NCBI RefSeq assembly: GCF_900176135.1
Contig: NZ_FWWW01000095.1
Location: forward strand, 1 to 58,947
Direction of reading: 5' to 3'
Length of the DNA: 58,947 nucleotides
Source: Hymenobacter roseosalivarius DSM 11622
Lineage (GTDB): Bacteria; Bacteroidota; Bacteroidia; Cytophagales; Hymenobacteraceae
Positions within the stretch are counted from its first letter, which is position 1, and the number at the start of each line of letters is the position of its first letter. Of the stretch, positions 52,399 through 58,947 are shown piece by piece. A model generated the notes under the pieces. The model was not told the origin of the DNA and did no database searches. It saw only the letters and a program-made list of their open reading frames with translations. A program made the translations under genes and the position numbers.

Positions 52399-53262
52399 TT
52401 ACCCCAGATAAGGCTTCAGGGCTTTGGAGCGCGAGGTATGGCGCAGGCGGCGAATAGCTTTCTCCTTGATCTGGCGAACCCGCTCCCGAGTCAGGCTGAA
52501 CTTCTCCCCTATTTCTTCCAGCGTGAGCGAATGCTCGCCATTCAGGCCGAAATAAAGAGTAATCACATCCGCTTCACGCTTGGTAAGCGTGGAGAGGGCG
52601 CGCTGCACTTCTTTGCGCAGAGAGTCGTTCATCAAGCCCGTATCCGGCGATTCCTCGTCTTCGTTTTCGAGCACGTCGAGCAAGCGGTTTTCTTCCCCTT
52701 GCACGAACGGCGCGTCCACCGACACATGGCGACCTGAAATCTTGAGCGTATCTACTACTTCAGAGGTAGTCAGTTCCAGTACTTCGGCAATTTCTTCAGG
52801 CGAGGGCTCCCGCTCAAATTTTTGCTCTAGTTCGGAGAAGGATTTCGAAATTTTATTTAGGGAACCTACCCGGTTCAGCGGCAGGCGCACAATGCGCGAT
52901 TGCTCGGCCAAGGCTTGCAGAATGGACTGACGAATCCACCACACGGCATAAGAAATAAACTTAAAGCCGCGGGTTTCATCAAAACGCTTAGCTGCCTTAA
53001 TCAAGCCTAGGTTACCCTCGTTGATCAGGTCGCCCAGTGAAAGCCCCTGGTTCTGATATTGTTTGGCTACTGATACCACGAAGCGCAAGTTAGCTTTGGT
53101 AAGCTTTTCCAGTGCTTGTTGGTCGCCTTCCCTAATCCGCTGCGCCAGCGTTACCTCCTCGTCGGGGGTGAGCAAATCCACTTTGCCAATCTCCTGGAGG
53201 TATTTATCCAGCGACTGGCTTTCGCGGTTGGTGATTTGCTTGCTGATTTTAAGCTGTCTCAT
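52399..53262 (-). CDS. rpoD: Primary sigma factor (RpoD/SigA family)
   Basis: A 287-residue short primary sigma without region 1.1, as is usual in Bacteroidota. Region 1.2 starts at about 15 ([15 protein letters not shown]). Region 2 has [29 protein letters not shown], region 3 [17 protein letters not shown], and region 4 [28 protein letters not shown]. It should direct the RNA polymerase to TAnnTTTG promoters like those seen here. Confidence 0.95.
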   Translation of the reverse strand: MRQLKISKQITNRESQSLDKYLQEIGKVDLLTPDEEVTLAQRIREGDQQALEKLTKANLRFVVSVAKQYQNQGLSLGDLINEGNLGLIKAAKRFDETRGFKFISYAVWWIRQSILQALAEQSRIVRLPLNRVGSLNKISKSFSELEQKFEREPSPEEIAEVLELTTSEVVDTLKISGRHVSVDAPFVQGEENRLLDVLENEDEESPDTGLMNDSLRKEVQRALSTLTKREADVITLYFGLNGEHSLTLEEIGEKFSLTRERVRQIKEKAIRRLRHTSRSKALKPYLG

Positions 53263-53371
53263 TGCGGGCGCGAAAGAGTTGTATTGTGATAATTTTTGAA
53301 TGTTACTGATACCTTTTACGGGTATCGGTCAGTTAAGGGCAACGTACCGGTACCCGCGAAAGTTCGCCTGA

Positions 53372-55537
53372 TTAAGCCTGGGCTTCACCATTATCAGCAG
53401 CCGTGCGCTCAGGGCGAGGCAACAAGACCTTACGCGATAGACGATATTTGCCTGTCTTCTTATCGATATCGAGCAGTTTTACATCAATTTCCTGACCGAC
53501 TTCCAGTACGCCTTCTAAGCTATTGAGGCGCTCGTGACCTACTTCTGAAATGTGCAACAGGCCGTCTTTGCCAGGCATGATTTCTACGAAAGCACCATAC
53601 GGTTGGATGCTGCGCACTTTGCCTTTATAAGTCTCACCTATTTCTGGCTGAGCCGCAATGGCGCGGATGCGGCCAATGGCAGCCTCCATATCCTCTTGGT
53701 TGGAAGCGTAAATGCTTACATGACCTTTCTCATCCTTCTCCTCAATAATTACCGTGGCGTTGGTGTCCTTCTGGATTTGCTGAATGACTTTGCCACCAGG
53801 TCCGATAATAGCACCAATAAATTCTTTCTCAATCAGCATCTTATGCGAGCGAGGCGTATGCGGCTTCATGTCGGCGGCTGGCTGGCTGATAGTCTTCGCC
53901 ATTTCGCTTAGGATGTGCAGACGGCCCTCACGAGCCTGATGCAAAGCGGCAGTCAGTATTCCGCTGCTTAGCCCCTGAATTTTGATATCCATCTGGCAAG
54001 CCACGATACCCTTTTCCGTACCCGTCACCTTGAAGTCCATGTCGCCCAAGTGGTCCTCATCACCCAAGATGTCAGACAGGACAGCGTACTCACCGGTTTC
54101 CTTGTCTTGCACAAGGCCCATAGCGATACCCGATACTGCGGCGCGAACTTTCACCCCCGCATCCATTAGTGCCAGCGAACCAGCACACACCGTAGCCATC
54201 GACGAAGAGCCGTTCGACTCCAGGATGTCTGACACGATGCGGATAGTATAAGGGTTTTCGTCTTCACTGGGCAATACTCGTTTCAAAGAGCGCATAGCCA
54301 AGTTACCGTGGCCAATTTCCCGACGACCCGGACCGCGGTTCGGCTTTACCTCGCCAGTTGAGAAGGCTGGGAAGTTATAGTGTAGCATAAACTTGCTATA
54401 GCCCGAAAGCATAGCGGAATCAATGATTTGCTCATCCAGCTTAGTGCCCAAAGTCACCGTAGTCAGCGACTGAGTTTCACCCCGCGTGAACAAAGCAGAG
54501 CCGTGCGCGCCGGGCAAATAGTTGATTTCACTCCAAATGGGGCGAATTTCCGTGAGCTGCCGACCATCCAAGCGCGTACGCTCCTTGATCATCATGTCGC
54601 GGATAGCTTTCTTCTCAGCTGATGCGTGGTAGCGGCTGAACATTTTCATGTTCAGATCAGGCTGCTCAGCTAATAGATTTTCGATCAACTCCTTCTTAAT
54701 AGAGCCAAAACCTTCCTTGCGGCCTTGCTTACTGGTATTGCCAGAGTAAGCGACAGTATAAGCTTTCTGATAAACAGCATCCGTAATGCGCTGCTTCAGT
54801 TCGGCATCCTCCTCGTATTTTGGGTAATCACGCTTGACGGCAGCTTTCTCAACTACAGCGCCTAGCTCCATCTGCACACGCACCTGCTCTTTAATGGCTT
54901 CGTGGGCATAGGCAATGGCTTGCACCATTTCCTCTTCGCTCACTTCATTCATCTCGCCCTCTACCATCGCCACTGAGTCGGCCGTGGCACCTACAATGAG
55001 GTCGATGTCAGCGCGGGCGATATCCGAGGTCTTAGGGTTGATTTGCAGTTTGCCATCAATGCGCGCTACTCGTACTTCCGAGATTGGGCCAGCAAATGGA
55101 ATATCAGAAACAGACAATGCAGCTGAGGCGGCCAAGGCGGCTAGCGCGTCCGGCTGTACATCCTTGTCAGCTGAAATCAGCGAAATCATCACCTGCACCT
55201 CATAGTGATAATCCTTGGGGAACATGGGACGCAGAATGCGGTCAACAAGGCGGCTAACGAGGATTTCGGAATCCGACAAGCGGCCTTCACGGCGCTGGAA
55301 TGAACCAGGGATTTTGCCGGCCGAGCCGAATTTTTCCTGATAATCAACTGACAAAGGCAGGAAATCAACGTCTCCGCGCTGGCTGGGCTGCGATACCACT
55401 GTAGCCAGCAGCATGGCATCACCAAGGCGTACCACTACCGCCCCATCGGCGAATTTGGCCAGCTTGCCGGTTTCAAGGGTTATCTGCCGACCATCTGGCA
55501 GCGTAATAGTTTTGGTAATAGCGTGGTAATTGGGCAT
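53372..55537 (-). CDS. pnp: Polyribonucleotide nucleotidyltransferase (PNPase)
   Basis: A 721-residue 3'-5' phosphorolytic RNase. Two RNase PH domains (about 10-240 and 320-560), a KH domain (about 570-635; [15 protein letters not shown]) and an S1 domain (about 640-705; [17 protein letters not shown]). Start [17 protein letters not shown]. It follows rpsO, the conserved rpsO-pnp order, with a strong terminator between them. Confidence 0.97.
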   Translation of the reverse strand: MPNYHAITKTITLPDGRQITLETGKLAKFADGAVVVRLGDAMLLATVVSQPSQRGDVDFLPLSVDYQEKFGSAGKIPGSFQRREGRLSDSEILVSRLVDRILRPMFPKDYHYEVQVMISLISADKDVQPDALAALAASAALSVSDIPFAGPISEVRVARIDGKLQINPKTSDIARADIDLIVGATADSVAMVEGEMNEVSEEEMVQAIAYAHEAIKEQVRVQMELGAVVEKAAVKRDYPKYEEDAELKQRITDAVYQKAYTVAYSGNTSKQGRKEGFGSIKKELIENLLAEQPDLNMKMFSRYHASAEKKAIRDMMIKERTRLDGRQLTEIRPIWSEINYLPGAHGSALFTRGETQSLTTVTLGTKLDEQIIDSAMLSGYSKFMLHYNFPAFSTGEVKPNRGPGRREIGHGNLAMRSLKRVLPSEDENPYTIRIVSDILESNGSSSMATVCAGSLALMDAGVKVRAAVSGIAMGLVQDKETGEYAVLSDILGDEDHLGDMDFKVTGTEKGIVACQMDIKIQGLSSGILTAALHQAREGRLHILSEMAKTISQPAADMKPHTPRSHKMLIEKEFIGAIIGPGGKVIQQIQKDTNATVIIEEKDEKGHVSIYASNQEDMEAAIGRIRAIAAQPEIGETYKGKVRSIQPYGAFVEIMPGKDGLLHISEVGHERLNSLEGVLEVGQEIDVKLLDIDKKTGKYRLSRKVLLPRPERTAADNGEAQA

Positions 55538-55682
55538 CGGGAAGATTGCTTAGAAAAGCGACAGCGGGCGAGCAGCCAAAAAAATGGTACCGGCCTCCGG
55601 TACTATTTTACTCTAGAATCGTGTGGGGGGGCATTTTGTAAAGCAAACAACCTGTCCTACCCAAAAGGTGACCAAAAGGGTC

Positions 55683-55723
55683 AAAAAAAGAGCAGGGAAC
55701 CCTCTAAAGAGGGCTCCCTGCTC
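55683..55723 (-). terminator. Terminator between rpsO and pnp
   Basis: A 9-bp stem (GAGCAGGGA and its complement) with an inner paired CCCTCT-AGAGGG, followed on the minus strand by T7. It should stop rpsO transcripts or make a processing site ahead of pnp. Confidence 0.85.
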
Positions 55724-55735
55724 CTACGGACGGGG

Positions 55736-56011
55736 TTACTTGCGAATACCCAGCTCCTTGATGATAGAGCGGTAGCGATTGATTTCGCGATGCTGCAGAT
55801 AATCAAGCAAACGGCGACGCTTACCTACAAGCTTAAGCAAACCTAAGCGCGTCGAAAAATCTTTCTTGTTCACCTTCAGGTGCTCCGTCAGATGAGTGAT
55901 GCGGTGGGTAAACAGCGCAATTTGTGATTCGGCCGAACCGGTATCGGTGGCGGATTTGGTGAGGCTATTTTCAGCGAAAATAGTCTGTTTTGCTTCGGTA
56001 GTGAGTTTCAT
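55736..56011 (-). CDS. rpsO: 30S ribosomal protein S15
   Basis: A 91-residue S15, normal in length. [23 protein letters not shown] and HSRLG-type [17 protein letters not shown] are the family signatures for 16S rRNA contact; it ends [13 protein letters not shown]. It lies between the LptF/G gene and pnp. Confidence 0.97.
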   Translation of the reverse strand: MKLTTEAKQTIFAENSLTKSATDTGSAESQIALFTHRITHLTEHLKVNKKDFSTRLGLLKLVGKRRRLLDYLQHREINRYRSIIKELGIRK

Positions 56012-56050
56012 CGGCAGATAGGAATTACCCGTCTGGAATTAAAATATGAG

Positions 56051-56081
56051 AAAAAAGGCCACCCCGCATCTCGGAGTGGCC
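56051..56081 (-). terminator. Terminator after the LptF/G gene
   Basis: GGCCACTCCGAGATGCGGGG pairs with itself (GGCCAC...GTGGCC, stem of about 9 bp) and is followed on the minus strand by T6. It closes the upstream unit before rpsO. Confidence 0.8.
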
Positions 56082-56188
56082 GCAAAGGTAAGGGTTTTTC
56101 TTGCTCGTTGTTCTTTTTCGCTACTTCAGATTCGCACTTACTGCTACCTGAGATTATAGCAAAAGCGCATCACGGCGTAAAAAGTGAA

Positions 56189-57622
56189 TTAATCTACCCG
56201 TCGGTAACCACCGAATGGCCAGCGAATCTTGGCTGGTATACGGCGCCAAAAGTCTACTTCCAGTACGCCTGAGTCGCGCCGTGCTTGGTAGAGGAAAAAC
56301 AGACCCACTGGCAATAGCAGCGCATCGGCAATCCACATGCCCAGCCCAACTGGCAGCACACCCTCGCGGCCGTACTTCTCCCCCATAATGGAGGCCACAT
56401 AGTAGATAATAAAGAACAGAATAGAAATCAGTACCGGTACGCCCAACCCGCCTTTCTTGATAATGGCCCCCAGCGGTGCCCCAATCAAAAACATAATCAG
56501 TACGGCAGCTGACTGCGTGTATTTGCGGTAAATTTCGATGCGGTAGTTGCCGGTTTCGCGCGCTAGCGTGGTGAGTCGCTCCACCGAGCTACTCAGATAG
56601 CCGCGTAGGTTGCGGGCCCGGTTGGTAGCCTGCTGCACCTGATTGAGCGTGAGAGGGGGCAATTTTTTGGTTGACACCTGCCAGCTTGCCACGCGCTGAT
56701 TGGCAGCTTTCCCTGTGGTATCCAGGCGCATATGCACATAATAAGGGTTCAGCATCCGCACCTGCTGCTGCCGCTCAGTGCCTAGGCGCTTATGCAGCGA
56801 ATCGGTGTACTGATGTAGGCGCGGCAGGTTCATCATCATCTTGTTCTCAGTGAACAGTTCCTGCTGGGTCCGGTTCAAATCAAAAGACGCCAAAGAAAAG
56901 GTAATCAGGTTGCGCGAAAAAGCCTGTCGCACGAAGCTGGCTCCTGCCCTGTCGCGAGCATCAGGTTGCTCCATATAAATTACCCCTTTAAATAGCTCTA
57001 GCCCCAAATATTGTCCCTCAAAGCGCATAAACATCCGCCCTGAATCGGCCAGAATAACTTTGGAGTTGCCATCAGTGTTGGTGTGGTCATAAATCATTAC
57101 CCCTTTGAGAAGGTCACCATTCTCACCAGCCTTCTCATTCACCTTGATAGTGTAGCCCGGAATACCGTTGTAAAACACGCCTTCCCGAATATCCAAGGAT
57201 AGTTTTTGCTGGCGCACATCCCACAACAGACTATAGGCGTTCAGGTTTGCCTTAGGAACGATAGTATTATTAAACCAAAATGCTCCAACGGCCAACACCA
57301 GACTCACCAGCAGTACCGGCCTCAGAATGCGTGTAAGCGAAATCCCGGAGGTCTTGATGGCAGTCAACTCTTGGTGTTCACCCAATGTCCCGTAGGTCAT
57401 GAGCGACGATAATAGCACGGCCAAAGGCAATGCTATTGGCACCATCAGCACACTAAAGAAGAATAATAACTGGCCAATAACCCCAAAGCCGAGGTCTTTG
57501 CCAATTATATCATCCATATACTTAAGCATATACTGCGTCAGTAGGATAAACTCTACCACCGCGAACGTCAGTAAAAAAGGGCCAGCGAAGGCCTTCAGAA
57601 TTAATTTATCGAGTTTTTTCAT
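56189..57622 (-). CDS. LptF/LptG family lipopolysaccharide export permease
   Basis: A 477-residue permease with three N-terminal membrane helices (within about 12-120), a large periplasmic beta domain (about 130-340) and three C-terminal helices (about 370-460). LIFDR-type ELTAIKTSGISLTRI, the coupling segment, is clear. It extracts LPS from the inner membrane with LptB. Only one LptF/G gene is present, as is common in Bacteroidota, so I do not choose between F and G. Confidence 0.9.
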   Translation of the reverse strand: MKKLDKLILKAFAGPFLLTFAVVEFILLTQYMLKYMDDIIGKDLGFGVIGQLLFFFSVLMVPIALPLAVLLSSLMTYGTLGEHQELTAIKTSGISLTRILRPVLLVSLVLAVGAFWFNNTIVPKANLNAYSLLWDVRQQKLSLDIREGVFYNGIPGYTIKVNEKAGENGDLLKGVMIYDHTNTDGNSKVILADSGRMFMRFEGQYLGLELFKGVIYMEQPDARDRAGASFVRQAFSRNLITFSLASFDLNRTQQELFTENKMMMNLPRLHQYTDSLHKRLGTERQQQVRMLNPYYVHMRLDTTGKAANQRVASWQVSTKKLPPLTLNQVQQATNRARNLRGYLSSSVERLTTLARETGNYRIEIYRKYTQSAAVLIMFLIGAPLGAIIKKGGLGVPVLISILFFIIYYVASIMGEKYGREGVLPVGLGMWIADALLLPVGLFFLYQARRDSGVLEVDFWRRIPAKIRWPFGGYRRVD

Positions 57623-57736
57623 TGATTGGCCAGAAATGTACCGCTGGGGGACACTTCCACTAAAAAAGGAGCAGTAGGTAAACGTAGCTACTGCTCGTTT
57701 AGCTTCTGCTCCTCCGTTTTTTGTAACAAACCCGAC

Positions 57737-58150
57737 TTAGCCGCCTACTTGTTCCCGCAGCTTAACAATCAAGCTGTCCCACATTTCCTGCAATTCCTCT
57801 TCATCCGTTTCCTCCGAGTAATCTAACACCCGCAGATACACCTCCTGCGTCAGCTGCGACTCTTCTAATGTAAAGTCAAGGTAGCTCGCATCCGGCGTAA
57901 GCCGCTTGTTCTGATCCAGAAACACGTAGCGCACCGACCGGTTAGTGCGGTGTGAACTCATCTCAGCATAATGTGGCTGATTATCCCAGATAAAGTTAAA
58001 ACGATGATCCTCATCAATGCGCACGTCCTGACAGAACCATTGTGTCAGTCCTGAGGCCGAGGCCAAATATGGGTACAGAATTTTAGTTGAAGCATTAATA
58101 GGGTATTCTACCGAAAAACGGTGTTTCGAGCGAGTTGCAGAGAGCGGCAT
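57737..58150 (-). CDS. START-like domain protein
   Basis: A 137-residue small protein with RFSVEYPINASTKILYPYLASASGLTQWFCQDV and a closing helix EMWDSLIVKLREQ, the START/AHSA1-like helix-grip fold seen in a conserved Bacteroidota family. It should bind a hydrophobic ligand or act as a chaperone-like protein; the ligand is unknown. The ATG at 58150 is preferred to a longer reading because homologues start just before the KHRFSVEYP segment. Confidence 0.8.
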   Translation of the reverse strand: MPLSATRSKHRFSVEYPINASTKILYPYLASASGLTQWFCQDVRIDEDHRFNFIWDNQPHYAEMSSHRTNRSVRYVFLDQNKRLTPDASYLDFTLEESQLTQEVYLRVLDYSEETDEEELQEMWDSLIVKLREQVGG

Positions 58151-58240
58151 AAAGCAGAGGTAGTAAAGAACGGCATTACACCCACCTAAGAATACATGGT
58201 AGGCAGTGGGCAATATACGTGGGTTTTTTTTTACTAAGGA

Positions 58241-58272
58241 TTGCGTCGGGTCAAATCTTGTGCCTACCTTTG
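58241..58272 (+). promoter_or_regulatory. Promoter of tRNA-Met (TTG / TACCTTTG)
   Basis: TTG at 58241-58243, then 21 bases, then TACCTTTG (58265-58272). The mature tRNA begins 17 bases after the -7 element, so the precursor has a 5' leader of about 10 bases. Confidence 0.7.
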
Positions 58273-58288
58273 CGCCATCAAAAAAATC

Positions 58289-58362
58289 GGCGGGGTAGCT
58301 CAGTTGGTTAGAGCACAGGATTCATAACCCTGAGGTCACGAGTTCAACTCTCGTCCCCGCTA
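58289..58362 (+). tRNA. tRNA-Met (CAU)
   Basis: A 74-base cloverleaf. The acceptor GGCGGGG pairs with CCCCGCT (first pair G-U), the D arm is GCTC...GAGC, the anticodon loop is TTCATAA with anticodon CAT, the T arm is ACGAG-TTCAACT-CTCGT, and the discriminator is A. CCA is not encoded. The anticodon stem has an A-C at 31-39. It could instead be the lysidine-type Ile2 (CAU), but the first pair and body fit elongator Met better. A short terminator follows. Confidence 0.9.
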
Positions 58363-58370
58363 CTTTAAAA

Positions 58371-58399
58371 GGCCTTCCAAGCACAGGAAGGCCTTTTTT
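58371..58399 (+). terminator. Terminator after tRNA-Met
   Basis: GGCCTTCC pairs with GGAAGGCC across AAGCACA, followed by T6. It ends the single-tRNA transcript. Confidence 0.9.
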
Positions 58400-58631
58400 G
58401 TTTTTCTAGGTTACACCTCAATTGTGAACAGAGTTTATGGTATTGCATATTTAAGAAGGCATAACTACACATTTGCACATACTACTTACATATAGTAAAC
58501 CCTTACGCATAAAGCCTATAACTATCTCCTAACAAATTTTCAACCTCTAAGAAGCCTATAGTTAAAAGCATACTGTCACATCCTCATGCGGCGAGAGAGT
58601 ATGATCTTTTTAAAAATATTTAAAGCAGCTA
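58400..58631. other. AT-rich non-coding stretch upstream of the rRNA promoters
   Basis: No ORF or tRNA is visible. It is clearly more AT-rich than the window average and ends at the first rRNA promoter. It may act as an UP-like region for the rrn promoters. Confidence 0.5.
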
Positions 58632-58661
58632 TTGTATTGTTAATAGACATTTCTACCTTTG
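58632..58661 (+). promoter_or_regulatory. rRNA promoter P1
   Basis: TTG (58632-58634), 19 bases, TACCTTTG (58654-58661). This is the first of two tandem promoters ahead of the rRNA leader. Confidence 0.6.
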
Positions 58662-58725
58662 CACCCCCAACACAGAAACACTCCAAACGGGAGTAGGCAA
58701 AACAAAAATTATTTCTCTTTTTTAC

Positions 58726-58755
58726 TTGGCAGGAGGGAAAAGTTTATTACCTTTG
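58726..58755 (+). promoter_or_regulatory. rRNA promoter P2
   Basis: TTGG (58726-58729), 18 bases, TACCTTTG (58748-58755). Its position and match to TTG..TAnnTTTG make it the stronger of the two promoters. Confidence 0.65.
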
Positions 58756-58879
58756 CAACCCCGAACAAAAAGCTGCTCGGATTTACATTAAGCGTAAAGG
58801 CAGCAGCAGCGGCCACAGGGTTGGTCCAACAGGGACTGGCGCACGTTCTTTGAATGATTGGAAAAGACAAATTGGTAAG

Positions 58880-58909
58880 GCTGCCAGGGTAGGTAACTAC
58901 CCCGGCAGC
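58880..58909 (+). other. rRNA leader hairpin
   Basis: GCTGCC (58880-58885) pairs with GGCAGC (58904-58909) with extra GGG/CCC pairing inside. It lies between P2 and the 16S start, in the leader that also carries GTTCTTTGAATGATTGG. Such leader hairpins serve in 16S processing. Confidence 0.5.
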
Positions 58910-58928
58910 GAGCGTAACAAACGAGTTC

Positions 58929-58947
58929 AACAAGAAGAGTTGGATCA
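58929..58947 (+). rRNA. rrs: 16S ribosomal RNA, 5' end only
   Basis: The last 19 bases include GAAGAGTTGGATCA, which matches the 5' end of bacterial 16S rRNA (GAAGAGTTTGATCA) with one difference. With the tandem promoters and the leader upstream, this is most likely the start of a 16S gene that continues beyond the window. The exact first base is estimated. Confidence 0.6.

Noticed and set aside
58659..58933. Small ORFs over the rRNA leader on both strands
   Set aside because: They overlap tandem promoters, the leader hairpin and the 16S start, and show no family features.

Overview
The window looks like chromosomal DNA of a Bacteroidota bacterium of the Hymenobacter type (order Cytophagales). 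The evidence is: high-GC coding DNA with AT-rich gaps, promoters of the Bacteroidota form TAnnTTTG, a secreted subtilase ending in a type IX secretion (T9SS) sorting domain, TonB-dependent receptors, bacillithiol synthesis, a serine-palmitoyltransferase-like enzyme, a histone H1-like protein and a tRNA without encoded CCA. The genus is an inference from gene content and style; no database search was possible.

Layout. 0.2-1.7 kb: a GT2 glycosyltransferase and a LAB_N membrane protein. 1.9-10.5 kb: a complete histidine operon on the minus strand, hisG-D-C-B-H-A-F-IE. It starts with a short leader ORF ending in a His-rich stretch (probable attenuator), and its gaps are filled with large palindromes. 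A small frameshifted zinc-ribbon gene sits between hisF and hisIE. 10.6-16.3 kb: DUF2911 protein, TonB-dependent receptor, rpe and an unknown lipoprotein. 16.5-20.1 kb: an accessory stretch with a RES/Xre toxin-antitoxin pair under a perfect operator, followed by two decayed genes. 20.2-25.0 kb: subtilase, lipoprotein, mnmA and a TrpF-like protein. 24.8-29.3 kb: a 4-kb mosaic of sensory gene pieces (STAS-like, PAS, CZB, inverted GAF scrap, histidine kinase) bracketed by a 267-bp direct repeat. 29.2-41.1 kb: DinB-like, trmB, a MITE-like element, then the envelope cluster TPR - outer-membrane barrel - HU/SPOR - exbB - exbD - tonB - folC. 41.3-58.2 kb: housekeeping genes (response regulator, holA, tyrS, H1-like, SPT-like, biotin carboxylase, bshB1, M23 peptidase, trxB, primary sigma factor, pnp, rpsO, LptF/G permease, START-like). 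58.2-58.9 kb: tRNA-Met(CAU), tandem promoters and leader of an rRNA operon whose 16S gene begins at the window edge.

The most unusual signal is at nucleotide level. The 10-mer TGCCCCCCAG (either strand, usually next to an A/T run) occurs 17 times exactly in 59 kb, where about 0.1-0.3 copies are expected. It lies in genes in several reading frames and in gaps, on both strands about equally. Close variants pair as inverted repeats to form the stems of intrinsic terminators. This is the distribution of DNA-uptake signal sequences in Neisseria and Pasteurellaceae, and it is the candidate undescribed system of the window.
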